DNA of 23,944 nucleotides, taken from a virus. A program made the position numbers and the translations under genes. The notes below the pieces were generated by a model that worked only from the letters and a program-made list of their open reading frames with translations, did not search any database and was not told where the DNA came from. Shown one piece after another: positions 1 through 6,777 of the stretch (the first letter of the stretch is position 1; every line of letters starts with the position of its first letter). The DNA is taken from IMG/VR virus record IMGVR_UViG_3300033571_021661, positions 1 through 23,944 of that record, one strand, 5' to 3'.

Positions 1-31
1 ATCAAAATTGAAACTATCATGGAGTTAGAAA

Positions 32-295
32 ATGTCAAGCCTACTACAGAAATCTAGTAGATTTCAACAAGACCACGAACGGTATCTAGCCAAGATCGAA
101 CAGATTCCAGAAGGTGAGTTCAAACGAGAAGTCAAAGAGCTGCTGAACAAATTGGTTTCTGAGGTTAGAAAACTAGATACCATGCACATGGAAATGATCT
201 ACACCAAACAGATGCCGTCCATGGGCGCGGACATGAAGCAGGACATCTTGACTCTTAGGAAAAAGCTAGACAGTAAACTCAAAAGTCTAGACTAG
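32..295 (+). CDS. Small coiled-coil-like phage protein, function unknown
   Basis: An 87-residue, highly charged protein with no signal peptide or membrane segment. Residues about 10-50 are rich in Glu, Lys and Leu with heptad-like spacing (EFKREVKELLNKL), and a second helix-like stretch fills the last 20 residues, so a helical, probably oligomeric protein is likely. The ATG is preceded by GGAG with a 7-base spacer, which supports the start. It is one of only two plus-strand genes and converges on the fibre gene, whose stop codon lies 11 bases beyond its own stop. I do not recognise the family. The size and helical content would fit a small phage regulatory or accessory protein, but nothing in the sequence decides this. 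Confidence 0.75.
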   Translation: MSSLLQKSSRFQQDHERYLAKIEQIPEGEFKREVKELLNKLVSEVRKLDTMHMEMIYTKQMPSMGADMKQDILTLRKKLDSKLKSLD

Positions 296-306
296 TTCGG
301 ATCTAA

Positions 307-2343
307 TTAGATGCTGCCAAAGTTCTTGATAGATATCGTGCCTACCATGCCAGCATGTGATTGGCACTGGTATCTATAGTTGCCTGATATAGAATCAGGA
401 ATCTTCCAATACAGTGTACCTGATGACTTGCCCTGTGCTGATGCGCCAGTTGTAACTACTCCGCCTGTGGTAACATGCACCAATCCAGTGTTATAATTGG
501 TACCGGTGTTGTCCTGTATTAGGAACGGGTGGCTGGAGGCTCCGGCCAAATTAAATGCTATAGTGGTAGCATTGATGGCATAAATGGTAGGATCATCTGT
601 GGTACCGTACTGATCAAATCTATAGGCTGATGTGCCGTTGGCAGTGACATCCAACATAGTGATCGCAGGAAGATAAAATCTATCCACGGTGAGACTTCCT
701 ACATCGCTAAGACCAGTGAATGCAGTAGCACCAGCGGCGACTGTGCTGGTTATGGTCACTGTGTCTGTACCTGCATCTGTGGTAATAGAAATACCCGTAC
801 CGGCTGCTATTGTTAATGTATCCGTGCTGGAATCTGCTACGACGTTGCTCTGCCCGGTGACTGCCACAGTAGAAAATGTATTTGGAGCACTGCCGCTATT
901 GGTTATAGTTATCGTATCTGTACCGGCATCTGTAGTAATAGTTATACCACTACCAGCTACCAGTGTTAATGTGTCTGTGGCAGAATCAGCTACAACAGAA
1001 CTTTGTCCAGCTACTGCGATAGTAGCGAAACTGTCAGATGCTTCTCCGCCTCCTCCTGAAACAGTAGCCCATGTATTATCTCCTCTGAGATAGGTAGTAG
1101 CGTCTCTAGTGCCAGACGCACCTAGTCTAAGCACAGGTACTGTGCCGCTGGTAAGTTCAGTGGCGTTCAATGCAGTTAGATTCGCACCGCTAGCAGCTGG
1201 CAGTGTTGCAGGTAATGCTGTGAGATTTGCTCCACTTAGTGCAGGCAGTGTGGCTGGAAAACGTGCATCCGGTATAGTACCAGAAGTCAGTTGTGTAGCA
1301 TTTAAGGCAGTGAGCGAACTGCCGATACCGCTGAAGCTGGTAGCTGTCAATAATCCAGCGTCTGATATAGTCGCAGAGCTGTTTTGAATGATCGTGCCTG
1401 TAGTGCCATCGTAGCGTACGATAGCGTTATCAACGTATCCGCCGCCCGAACTAACTACATCTCCGGTACCTGCTCCTGTGGCGCCTGCAGGACCCGGCGG
1501 CCCTTGTGGTCCGGGAACACCCACAGCTGTAGTAGACTGCCTTGTGCCGTCTGCAAATACAATTTCATTACCTACCACAACATCTGAATCAAATGCCACT
1601 GTAGGCGTGAATGTGATGGTAGAACTGTCTGCTGAATCTATTGTGGTTCCTGCAAATGTAATTGAACCTGTGCTGGTTGTTGAATTAATTGTTATGGTAT
1701 CTGTGCCAGCATTGGTAGTAATAGTAATATTAGAGCCGGCGGCTAGTGTTAGTGTGTCAGCAGTAGAATCGGCTATCACAGAGCTCTGTCCTGCAACAAC
1801 CACAGTGCTAAATGAATTGGGCAGACTAGATTCGCTGGCTACTGGCACCCAAGCACCTGCATGAGCGTAATACAATTTCCCCGTATCGTGTGCGTGGGCC
1901 ACCATACCGTGCCAATCTACAGCAGGAACTTGAGCAGTGAGATCAGCTAGCGTATCCCAGTGAAAACGGATCTTGTTTTTTTGACCCGAAACTTCTATCT
2001 GACCGTCAACGTGCAACATGCTGATACCGTCATGTGTGTGCCAGTAGACTTCTGTAAGGTCGTTAACCTGAGAGCCGTTTGAAGGATAATATGCTATTTT
2101 TCCAGCTAGGCCGGTTTGCACACCACCACTGAATCCTGCAGAATTAGCTTTGGCTAAAAAGTCGGCATTGGATACATTGACAAAATCTGCTCGAGCTAGA
2201 CTAACACTGCCCGATGAGCCGCTGTATAGTCTAAGAGTATTGGCTCCTTTGTCGTAAAAAATTTCACCCGATTCTCCGTTTTTTCTATCCAAAAACGCAC
2301 TGTCTCTAGGAGTGATTCTTAAATTTTTTAAAGGTACTGACAT
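307..2343 (-). CDS. Tail-fibre-like protein with collagen-like run and C-terminal cupredoxin-like domain
   Basis: 678 residues, a modular phage fibre. Residues 1-50 carry the N-terminal block seen in T4-like cyanophage fibres (SGEIFYDKGANTLRLYSG). Residues 175-221, 438-481 and 489-533 are three copies of a beta-rich repeat of the type VAGQSSVxADSxxDTLTL. Residues 275-292 form six Gly-X-Y triplets, and residues 340-405 carry LNATxLTSGTxP repeats. Residues about 560-678 look like a cupredoxin: H605 in SSHPFLI, then C660, H663 and M666 in the C-x2-H-x2-M arrangement of type 1 copper sites. It is the last gene of the minus-strand run. A T4-type late promoter match (2367-2374) and a GGGA ribosome site precede the ATG. 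A fibre role is well supported; copper binding is inferred from the four ligands. Confidence 0.88.
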   Translation of the reverse strand: MSVPLKNLRITPRDSAFLDRKNGESGEIFYDKGANTLRLYSGSSGSVSLARADFVNVSNADFLAKANSAGFSGGVQTGLAGKIAYYPSNGSQVNDLTEVYWHTHDGISMLHVDGQIEVSGQKNKIRFHWDTLADLTAQVPAVDWHGMVAHAHDTGKLYYAHAGAWVPVASESSLPNSFSTVVVAGQSSVIADSTADTLTLAAGSNITITTNAGTDTITINSTTSTGSITFAGTTIDSADSSTITFTPTVAFDSDVVVGNEIVFADGTRQSTTAVGVPGPQGPPGPAGATGAGTGDVVSSGGGYVDNAIVRYDGTTGTIIQNSSATISDAGLLTATSFSGIGSSLTALNATQLTSGTIPDARFPATLPALSGANLTALPATLPAASGANLTALNATELTSGTVPVLRLGASGTRDATTYLRGDNTWATVSGGGGEASDSFATIAVAGQSSVVADSATDTLTLVAGSGITITTDAGTDTITITNSGSAPNTFSTVAVTGQSNVVADSSTDTLTIAAGTGISITTDAGTDTVTITSTVAAGATAFTGLSDVGSLTVDRFYLPAITMLDVTANGTSAYRFDQYGTTDDPTIYAINATTIAFNLAGASSHPFLIQDNTGTNYNTGLVHVTTGGVVTTGASAQGKSSGTLYWKIPDSISGNYRYQCQSHAGMVGTISIKNFGSI
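745..879 (-). repeat. Fibre beta repeat, copy 3
   Basis: Codes for residues 489-533 of the 678-residue fibre: FSTVAVTGQSNVVADS, then TLTIAAG, GISITT and TDTVTIT. It directly follows copy 2 and leads into the C-terminal cupredoxin-like domain. Confidence 0.85.
901..1032 (-). repeat. Fibre beta repeat, copy 2
   Basis: Codes for residues 438-481 of the 678-residue fibre: FATIAVAGQSSVVADS, then TLTLVAG, GITITT and TDTITIT. It lies about 20 bases from copy 3 but is separated from copy 1 by the collagen-like run and the LTSGT repeats. Confidence 0.85.
1468..1521 (-). other. Collagen-like Gly-X-Y segment in the fibre
   Basis: Codes for residues 275-292: six consecutive Gly-X-Y triplets (GVP GPQ GPP GPA GAT GAG). 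Proline sits in the Y position of GVP and GPP, the position hydroxylated by animal collagen prolyl 4-hydroxylases. Short collagen-like runs are common trimerisation elements in phage fibres. Here three prolyl-hydroxylase-like genes lie just upstream in the same run. Confidence 0.85.
1681..1812 (-). repeat. Fibre beta repeat, copy 1
   Basis: Codes for residues 178-221 of the 678-residue fibre: FSTVVVAGQSSVIADS, then TLTLAAG, NITITT and TDTITIN. It aligns without gaps to the copies at 901-1032 and 745-879. Such short beta repeats usually build trimeric fibre shafts. The copies have diverged at the nucleotide level, so this is not a recent duplication. Confidence 0.85.
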
Positions 2344-2366
2344 TTATGTCCCATTGGTTCGTAATG

Positions 2367-2374
2367 TATTTATT
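2367..2374 (-). promoter_or_regulatory. T4-type late promoter candidate for the 678-residue fibre
   Basis: The minus strand reads AATAAATA, a 7-of-8 match to the T4 late promoter octamer TATAAATA. It ends 24 bases from the fibre ATG and overlaps the stop codon of the preceding gene. An initiation point a few bases downstream would leave a short leader containing GGGA before the ATG. In AT-rich DNA such matches also arise by chance, so the position is the main support. Confidence 0.5.
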
Positions 2375-2894
2375 ACAAACACAACTTTGTAGTTTTGTTG
2401 ATTCCAAAGCTGATGCCAGCTCTGGGCATTCTACTGGTGGTTTGGTGCCACATATCACGTGGTATGAAAATTAAATCATTTGGTTTTAGTGTATAGTTGT
2501 ATTCTATATCGTTATCCCAAACTTTCCAGTCAATTTCTCCGATAGTTTGCCAATACCAAACATCATAGTAATCTTGATGTTTTGGAAAACAATCAGAAGA
2601 ACTACACATACTAATAAACCAACGAGCGTCTGCAGCATACTGAGGATCTAGCTTAGAAAACTCAGATAGCATTGTTCCGATAGTTGGATATTGCTCCACA
2701 TTATGAATAATCATTCCGAAATTATCGAGAATATGCATACCCGAATCATATTTTACTGCTTTGTCGATGCAAAAAATAACGTCTTCCCATGACAACAAAT
2801 CTAAATCTACGGACGATTTCCAATGTTTTTTATCACGATAACATTCTAAAAATTCTGAAGATTTTAAAAAATCAAATCTGGATGATTCAGACAT
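2373..2894 (-). CDS. JmjC/cupin-like 2-oxoglutarate oxygenase (putative)
   Basis: 173 residues. The core is double-stranded beta-helix-like: FPKHQDYYDVWYW supplies a candidate H106-x-D108 pair, and PNDLIFIPRDMWHQT supplies the distal H150. R158 (MPRAGISFG) sits where the 2-oxoglutarate carboxylate is usually held. The segment HQD...WQTIGEIDWKVW resembles JmjC/cupin_8 proteins, in which the iron pair is followed by a G-x-x-x-W strand. JmjC-type enzymes hydroxylate or demethylate protein side chains; the substrate here is unknown. It is about 60-100 residues shorter than most cellular JmjC hydroxylases. Only 3 bases separate it from the preceding gene. Assignment rests on motif order, so a non-catalytic cupin remains possible. 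Confidence 0.6.
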   Translation of the reverse strand: MSESSRFDFLKSSEFLECYRDKKHWKSSVDLDLLSWEDVIFCIDKAVKYDSGMHILDNFGMIIHNVEQYPTIGTMLSEFSKLDPQYAADARWFISMCSSSDCFPKHQDYYDVWYWQTIGEIDWKVWDNDIEYNYTLKPNDLIFIPRDMWHQTTSRMPRAGISFGINKTTKLCL

Positions 2895-2897
2895 TTA

Positions 2898-3482
2898 TTA
2901 AATTTCCGACTTAACACTAAACGTAGGCATTTCTTTTTTGCCGGTCAGCCATCCAGTAATAATATATTTTGTTTTATTAAATGGTGGATTTCCGCGATGT
3001 ACATGAGTAAATCCAGCAGGCCATATTGCAAACCTTCCTGCCTTAGGTTTTATTCTTAATCCTTGATATAAAAATTCTGTTTCACCGCCACTTTCTACGT
3101 CATTTAAATATAAAGTCCATGCTAGCATGCGATCAGTAGTATTATAATTGGTAGTTTCACAATGCCAGGTGTGATACCCGTCGCCGGTTAACGGTTTTGT
3201 TGATTGTATAATACAAATACTTGAAATAAGATCGATGCCTTTTAACCAAGTAAAGTCATCCGAATATTTGTTAAGACAGATCGACATATTTCGATATATG
3301 TGCTCGGCCCAATCTGGTCTACTTGCATCGAGAGGTATTTGATAATCTTGGATTGATAACCCGTCCGTTGAGGTTCGTCTGTGAACCAGTCCTTTTGTAC
3401 TAGAAAACTCGAACCATTTTATCAACTGATCGCATTCGTCGACCGACAACACATTGTCGTACCATCTAATAAAATTATCCAT
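2898..3482 (-). CDS. Prolyl-4-hydroxylase-like 2OG-Fe(II) oxygenase, HxE type (copy A)
   Basis: 194 residues with the P4Hc/2OG-FeII_Oxy_3 arrangement. GYHTWHCE gives the iron pair H107-x-E109, YLNDVESGGETEFLY (residues 125-139) is the family's hallmark strand, FTHVHRGNPP gives the distal His (H160 or H162), and K172 in KYIITGW is the likely 2-oxoglutarate ligand. The family hydroxylates proline or related residues using Fe(II), O2 and 2-oxoglutarate. The acidic ligand is Glu instead of the usual Asp, as in its two paralogues at 3487-4113 and 4735-5340. It has no signal peptide, so it should act in the cytoplasm. It follows copy B after 4 bases. The catalytic class is well supported; the substrate is not visible. 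Confidence 0.85.
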   Translation of the reverse strand: MDNFIRWYDNVLSVDECDQLIKWFEFSSTKGLVHRRTSTDGLSIQDYQIPLDASRPDWAEHIYRNMSICLNKYSDDFTWLKGIDLISSICIIQSTKPLTGDGYHTWHCETTNYNTTDRMLAWTLYLNDVESGGETEFLYQGLRIKPKAGRFAIWPAGFTHVHRGNPPFNKTKYIITGWLTGKKEMPTFSVKSEI

Positions 3483-3486
3483 TTAA

Positions 3487-4113
3487 TTACTCTAAAAAAT
3501 GTAACCAAGTATTCATAATATACTTGTCTCCAGTTAGTGGAGGGTTTCCTCTATGTGTGTGAGTGAAACTTCCAGGAACAATAATTATAGTGCCTGCGGT
3601 AGGTTTAACTCTTTTTCTTTGATATAAAAATTCTGTTTCACCGCCTTCCTCGACATCATTGAGATACACTATAACTAATAGTAATCGAGAACTAGTGTTC
3701 TCGCTGCCGTGTTCGCAATGCCATACGTGATATCCAGAAGATGGCTTTGTTTTTTGTATCTTAAAGGCACTGCGAAATCCGTGTTTACCTATAGATTCTA
3801 AGATGCCATATTGTTTCATATATTCGTTATAGCAGGGCCAAAACGATTTTTTAAATTCTTCTAAAAAATATAAATCCATACTAGATACAATTTCGTCCGA
3901 TGCTTCTAACGACATGGGAGAAGAGGACAGCCTATACGTATCTGTGTCTTTATCTATTAATCTTGTTTTTTCTAATTCTTGTCTATTAACAGTCATTCCC
4001 AAAGATTGAACCTGCTCATAATGATTGATTATTTTTTCACAGGTTTCCTTAGATAATGCATTATGAAAAATGCCAATAAAGTCGTTGATTTCGTAAGCCA
4101 CTTTGTTTTCCAT
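3487..4113 (-). CDS. Prolyl-4-hydroxylase-like 2OG-Fe(II) oxygenase, HxE type (copy B)
   Basis: 208 residues, clearly paralogous to the proteins at 2898-3482 and 4735-5340. Candidate iron ligands are H132 and E134 (GYHVWHCE) and H185 or H187 (FTHTHRGNPP). GGETEF is at residues 157-162, and K197 (DKYIMNTW) is the likely 2-oxoglutarate ligand. The N-terminal 100 residues are more variable and helical, as expected for the substrate-recognition part. It begins 2 bases after the stop codon of the YczE-like membrane protein. The ribosome site is weak: the ATG is preceded by CGGTAAAATAATT, so translation may be coupled to the preceding gene. All expected catalytic positions are filled. Confidence 0.87.
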   Translation of the reverse strand: MENKVAYEINDFIGIFHNALSKETCEKIINHYEQVQSLGMTVNRQELEKTRLIDKDTDTYRLSSSPMSLEASDEIVSSMDLYFLEEFKKSFWPCYNEYMKQYGILESIGKHGFRSAFKIQKTKPSSGYHVWHCEHGSENTSSRLLLVIVYLNDVEEGGETEFLYQRKRVKPTAGTIIIVPGSFTHTHRGNPPLTGDKYIMNTWLHFLE

Positions 4114-4115
4114 AA

Positions 4116-4727
4116 TTATTTTACCGGGCCAAAGTTAGGAATATTGAAAAAATTATGATTAAATCTCACACAAGGCTGGATTCCCCAACCTACAATTAAT
4201 AAAAACATCACAGTTCCTATTCCTACAGTGCCTCCAAGAAACCACCCACCTGTTAATAACAAAATTTCGATGACTCCCTTGAACAACCAGAATGGTCTAT
4301 TAGTCTTTTCAGACAACGAGACAGCAACTAAATCCATGGCTCTGATACCAAATCCGCTCATTAGTATTAGTGCGCTTCCCTGTAAACATAACAGAGATCC
4401 TGTGATCATTTCTATCACAGGTAACAACAACGAGGTATCATTTAGTGTCCATAGTCCAAAATCAATCATATATCCGCATAAGAAAAATGTTAGAAAAGTT
4501 GTGATCGGAGGAAATTTCCAATTATGAAAATATGACCATATCGCAAGGCACAAAATAGCAAATAAACTTTGTGTTGTTCCTATCATCAGTCCGAAGGTAT
4601 GTCTTACACCAACAGAAAACACATCTAAGGGATCTGCACCCATCCCGCTAATTATAAAAAAAGTTGCCCCTAACGAAAACAACACACATCCCAGAACATA
4701 CAAAATAAGTTGCTTAAAATTTATCAT
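4116..4727 (-). CDS. YczE-like integral membrane protein
   Basis: 203 residues with about five or six membrane segments (roughly 7-27, 45-64, 76-93, 101-124 and 148-183). It resembles the YczE/YyaS group of bacterial inner-membrane proteins, with GMGADPLDVFSVG near the first helix, GFGIRAMDLVAV after the fourth and LGGTVGIGTV in the last. The function of that group is not established; some members lie next to transport or regulatory genes. GAGG with good spacing precedes the ATG. It is inserted between two copies of the HxE oxygenase and is the only membrane protein in the island, which hints at an acquired host gene. Possible roles are transport of a substrate or product, or altering the host membrane; both are guesses. 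Confidence 0.75.
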   Translation of the reverse strand: MINFKQLILYVLGCVLFSLGATFFIISGMGADPLDVFSVGVRHTFGLMIGTTQSLFAILCLAIWSYFHNWKFPPITTFLTFFLCGYMIDFGLWTLNDTSLLLPVIEMITGSLLCLQGSALILMSGFGIRAMDLVAVSLSEKTNRPFWLFKGVIEILLLTGGWFLGGTVGIGTVMFLLIVGWGIQPCVRFNHNFFNIPNFGPVK

Positions 4728-4734
4728 ACTACCT

Positions 4735-5340
4735 CTATTTGTTAAAAACTACCCAGCTGGTAATGACATATTTAGTGTTGGATAATGGGGGATTTCCTCT
4801 GTGAGTGTGTGTATATGAGCCTGGCCACACAATTAATCTTCCTTGTTTAGATTTAATTCTTCTTGGATAATATAAAAATTCAGTTTCACCGCCTTCTTCA
4901 ACATCGTTGAGATAGAGTTGAAAAGCACAAACGCGGTCACTGGTAAACTTGTTTCCTTGCTCAAAATGCCAAGCGTGAAATCCCTGCCCTATTTCTGTTT
5001 TCTGTATCTTTAATTCGTCTATGCGAAGATCACAGTTTTCTGAAATAGTAAAATATTTGTTCTTTGCATATTCAGAAAAATGACTCCAGAAAATATCTAC
5101 AAATTCTTTTGAAAGTGTTCGAGTAGCGTTGAGCGTATATGACGATTCTTCAGATAGCATAATTGATCGATCATCTTTCAACGATCGGTCGACTCCGCTT
5201 TCTTGTTGTCTAGTATAGCATAAGCCGGCAGCATTGGCATTTTCAAAAAAATCTATTACTCGCTGACAAAACTCCGAACTATATGCATTATCAAAAACAG
5301 CGATAAAATCTTTTATATCAACATTGACTACTTGTTCCAT
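4735..5340 (-). CDS. Prolyl-4-hydroxylase-like 2OG-Fe(II) oxygenase, HxE type (copy C)
   Basis: 201 residues, third member of the HxE group. Iron ligands are H125 and E127 (GFHAWHFE) and H178 or H180 (YTHTHRGNPP). YLNDVEEGGETEFLY lies at residues 143-157, and K190 (KYVITSW) is the likely 2-oxoglutarate ligand. It shares most of the C-terminal half with copy B, including the RGNPPL stretch, while the first 100 residues differ, consistent with duplication and a changed substrate-recognition part. TAGGA lies about 10 bases before the ATG. The next gene in transcription is the membrane protein, which starts 7 bases after its stop. The family assignment is firm; the target is unknown. Confidence 0.87.
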   Translation of the reverse strand: MEQVVNVDIKDFIAVFDNAYSSEFCQRVIDFFENANAAGLCYTRQQESGVDRSLKDDRSIMLSEESSYTLNATRTLSKEFVDIFWSHFSEYAKNKYFTISENCDLRIDELKIQKTEIGQGFHAWHFEQGNKFTSDRVCAFQLYLNDVEEGGETEFLYYPRRIKSKQGRLIVWPGSYTHTHRGNPPLSNTKYVITSWVVFNK

Positions 5341-5343
5341 AAT

Positions 5344-6084
5344 TTAAAATCCTATAGGGCATTTTCCTGCCGATTCTCTAAATTTTTTATTCTTTTTATA
5401 ATTTCCAAAAAAACTAGATACATAGTTTTTTAAATATATTTGATCATATTCTTCTGATGTAACAGCATGACATCTAATTTCAACATCATACTCTGTTAAA
5501 GGAATTAGGTGAACCAATGGCATTCCAGCATTAACTGTAACTGCATTATCTTTTACAGGAAAAAACAAATTTAATTGTGTTGAAGACTGATCTTTATAGT
5601 TTACTATACCTGGCGGTGTGTAAAAATTTCCCAAGTGTGTTATCTGATTCCAGAAAGGTGAAGTATAATAAAACTTACAACCTGTTTTTTCCTTTAACAA
5701 CCACGGGGATTGAATTTTTACATGTATAAAATCATTAAACTCTGTTCCGAATTCTAAGCGGTTATGAGAATCTATCCTCGTATCAGTATCATTAGATGCT
5801 AATTTGCAACCCCAATTTCCATCCTTGTCTGTTTTTATGATCATATCAATCCATGCCGGTATAATAAATCCATGATTATAAAATTGTCTGATTCCATCAC
5901 ATTGTTTAATAGTCGATCTATTAATTGCAACATCATTAAGTTCATTAACAGTATAAAAAGGAGAGATATTTTTCCACCATCGAGGTAAGAATTTTTTTGA
6001 AGGTTCTATTGGAAATAGATCGTTAATTCCAGAAATTTTGGTAAATGCATCTACCACTATCTTTTTCTTTTTAAAGAAAAACAT
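5344..6084 (-). CDS. Conserved phage protein of unknown function
   Basis: 246 residues from the chosen ATG at 6084. That start is preceded by AAGGA at good spacing and sits 2 bases after the methyltransferase stop codon. An in-frame ATG at 6111 would overlap that gene and has no ribosome site. Visible landmarks are a PSKKFLPRWWKN stretch at about 28-39, STIKQCDGI at about 57-65, GFIIPAWIDM at about 72-81 and a short C-terminal KCPIGF tail. I have seen this pattern (PS...LP.WW, then TIK.C and a G.IIP..D strand) in hypothetical proteins of marine phages, but I cannot name a function. There is no metal triad like that of its neighbours, no membrane segment and no nucleotide-binding motif. Its place between methyltransferase and hydroxylase genes suggests a shared pathway. 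Confidence 0.75.
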   Translation of the reverse strand: MFFFKKKKIVVDAFTKISGINDLFPIEPSKKFLPRWWKNISPFYTVNELNDVAINRSTIKQCDGIRQFYNHGFIIPAWIDMIIKTDKDGNWGCKLASNDTDTRIDSHNRLEFGTEFNDFIHVKIQSPWLLKEKTGCKFYYTSPFWNQITHLGNFYTPPGIVNYKDQSSTQLNLFFPVKDNAVTVNAGMPLVHLIPLTEYDVEIRCHAVTSEEYDQIYLKNYVSSFFGNYKKNKKFRESAGKCPIGF

Positions 6085-6085
6085 T

Positions 6086-6688
6086 TTAATCCTTAATCCA
6101 ATACCATACATCGTTGTCGCAGAATTTAAGATCGATTCCTGTATCTGCTATAAACTCAAATACCGCTTTCTGAACTCCCGGCCAACTAAAATCATGCCCG
6201 GAAATAATTCCGCCATGTTTTACTTTAACATAATAATTCTTTATATCTTTGGCTACAGATTCGTAAGAATGTTCACCATCTATAAAAATATAATCTAAAG
6301 AACTATCTAATATTTGATCCACCGTGTCTTCAGATTTAGCTTCGATAAATTCTACTCGATCGCCGTACGGAGAAATATTTCTTTTAAACATATTTTTTAT
6401 ATTATCGGCATTATTTTGACTTAAAAATATTCCAGGTACTCCCTGTCTAGAACCGTCTTGATCATATAAGATAAATGGATCAATTGCATATAATTTTTTA
6501 AGATTTGGCAACGCATCTAAAAAATATACCGAATTAAATCCGTGTGCCACACCAATTTCACATCCCACAAGTTCTTTTCTAGGAAGAATTTCTATCAGCC
6601 CAACAGCCGAACACCGATCTGGTGGCGGCCAATAGCCCATAGCTTTGATTTCTTCTACAGTTTCTTTGAAATAAAATTCTTCTTGCAT
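6086..6688 (-). CDS. Class I SAM-dependent methyltransferase (Methyltransf_24-like)
   Basis: 200 residues with a Rossmann-type methyltransferase pattern. CEIGVAHGFNS (residues 43-53) is motif I binding S-adenosylmethionine, YAIDPF (67-72) carries the acidic residue for the ribose, DYIFIDGEHSYESV (132-145) is the post-IV strand with the conserved DG.H, and GGIISGHDF (159-167) follows. This combination is typical of Methyltransf_24 proteins and of cephalosporin-hydroxylase-like enzymes, often near sugar or natural-product genes. The acceptor is not deducible. It heads a run of minus-strand genes, divergent from the plus-strand oxygenase across an 89-base gap. No clear ribosome site is present: AAGTGG lies just before the ATG. 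Confidence 0.85.
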   Translation of the reverse strand: MQEEFYFKETVEEIKAMGYWPPPDRCSAVGLIEILPRKELVGCEIGVAHGFNSVYFLDALPNLKKLYAIDPFILYDQDGSRQGVPGIFLSQNNADNIKNMFKRNISPYGDRVEFIEAKSEDTVDQILDSSLDYIFIDGEHSYESVAKDIKNYYVKVKHGGIISGHDFSWPGVQKAVFEFIADTGIDLKFCDNDVWYWIKD

Positions 6689-6777
6689 CCACTTATATAT
6701 CTATCTTATTGAACGGTTATTCAATTATTGAAACTCATATTTTTTTCCTACAACAGAATTAAACATTAAATAGTGAC
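6689..6777. promoter_or_regulatory. Divergent intergenic region with palindromes
   Basis: The longest gene-free stretch in the window, between the divergent methyltransferase and plus-strand oxygenase genes, so it should hold a start signal for each. It contains TTGAA at 6709, TTCAA at 6720 and TTGAA at 6728. The last two form a perfect 13-base palindrome (6720-6732, TTCAATTATTGAA), which could be an operator. On the minus strand TATATAAG lies just before the methyltransferase ATG, too close to be an ordinary -10 for that start. I find no convincing -35/-10 pair or late octamer, so promoter function rests on gene orientation. Confidence 0.35.

Noticed and set aside
2-28. Possible 3' end of an upstream plus-strand gene
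   Set aside because: Two plus frames are open from base 1 (stops at 26-28 and 55-57); too short to choose between them or identify a product.
745-1812. CRISPR-like array from repeated segments
   Set aside because: The repeats are diverged coding repeats of a fibre without regular short spacers.
689-1864. Several plus-strand open frames opposite the 678-residue fibre
   Set aside because: They mirror the repetitive Thr/Val/Ala-rich fibre code, lack ribosome sites and have low-complexity translations. The minus-strand fibre has recognisable domains throughout.
4228-4527. 99-residue plus-strand frame opposite the YczE-like gene
   Set aside because: No ribosome site; it is the antisense of hydrophobic membrane segments.
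6085-6111. Upstream ATG (6111) for the 255-residue version of the unknown-function gene
   Set aside because: It overlaps the methyltransferase and lacks a ribosome site; the ATG at 6084 has AAGGA at good spacing.
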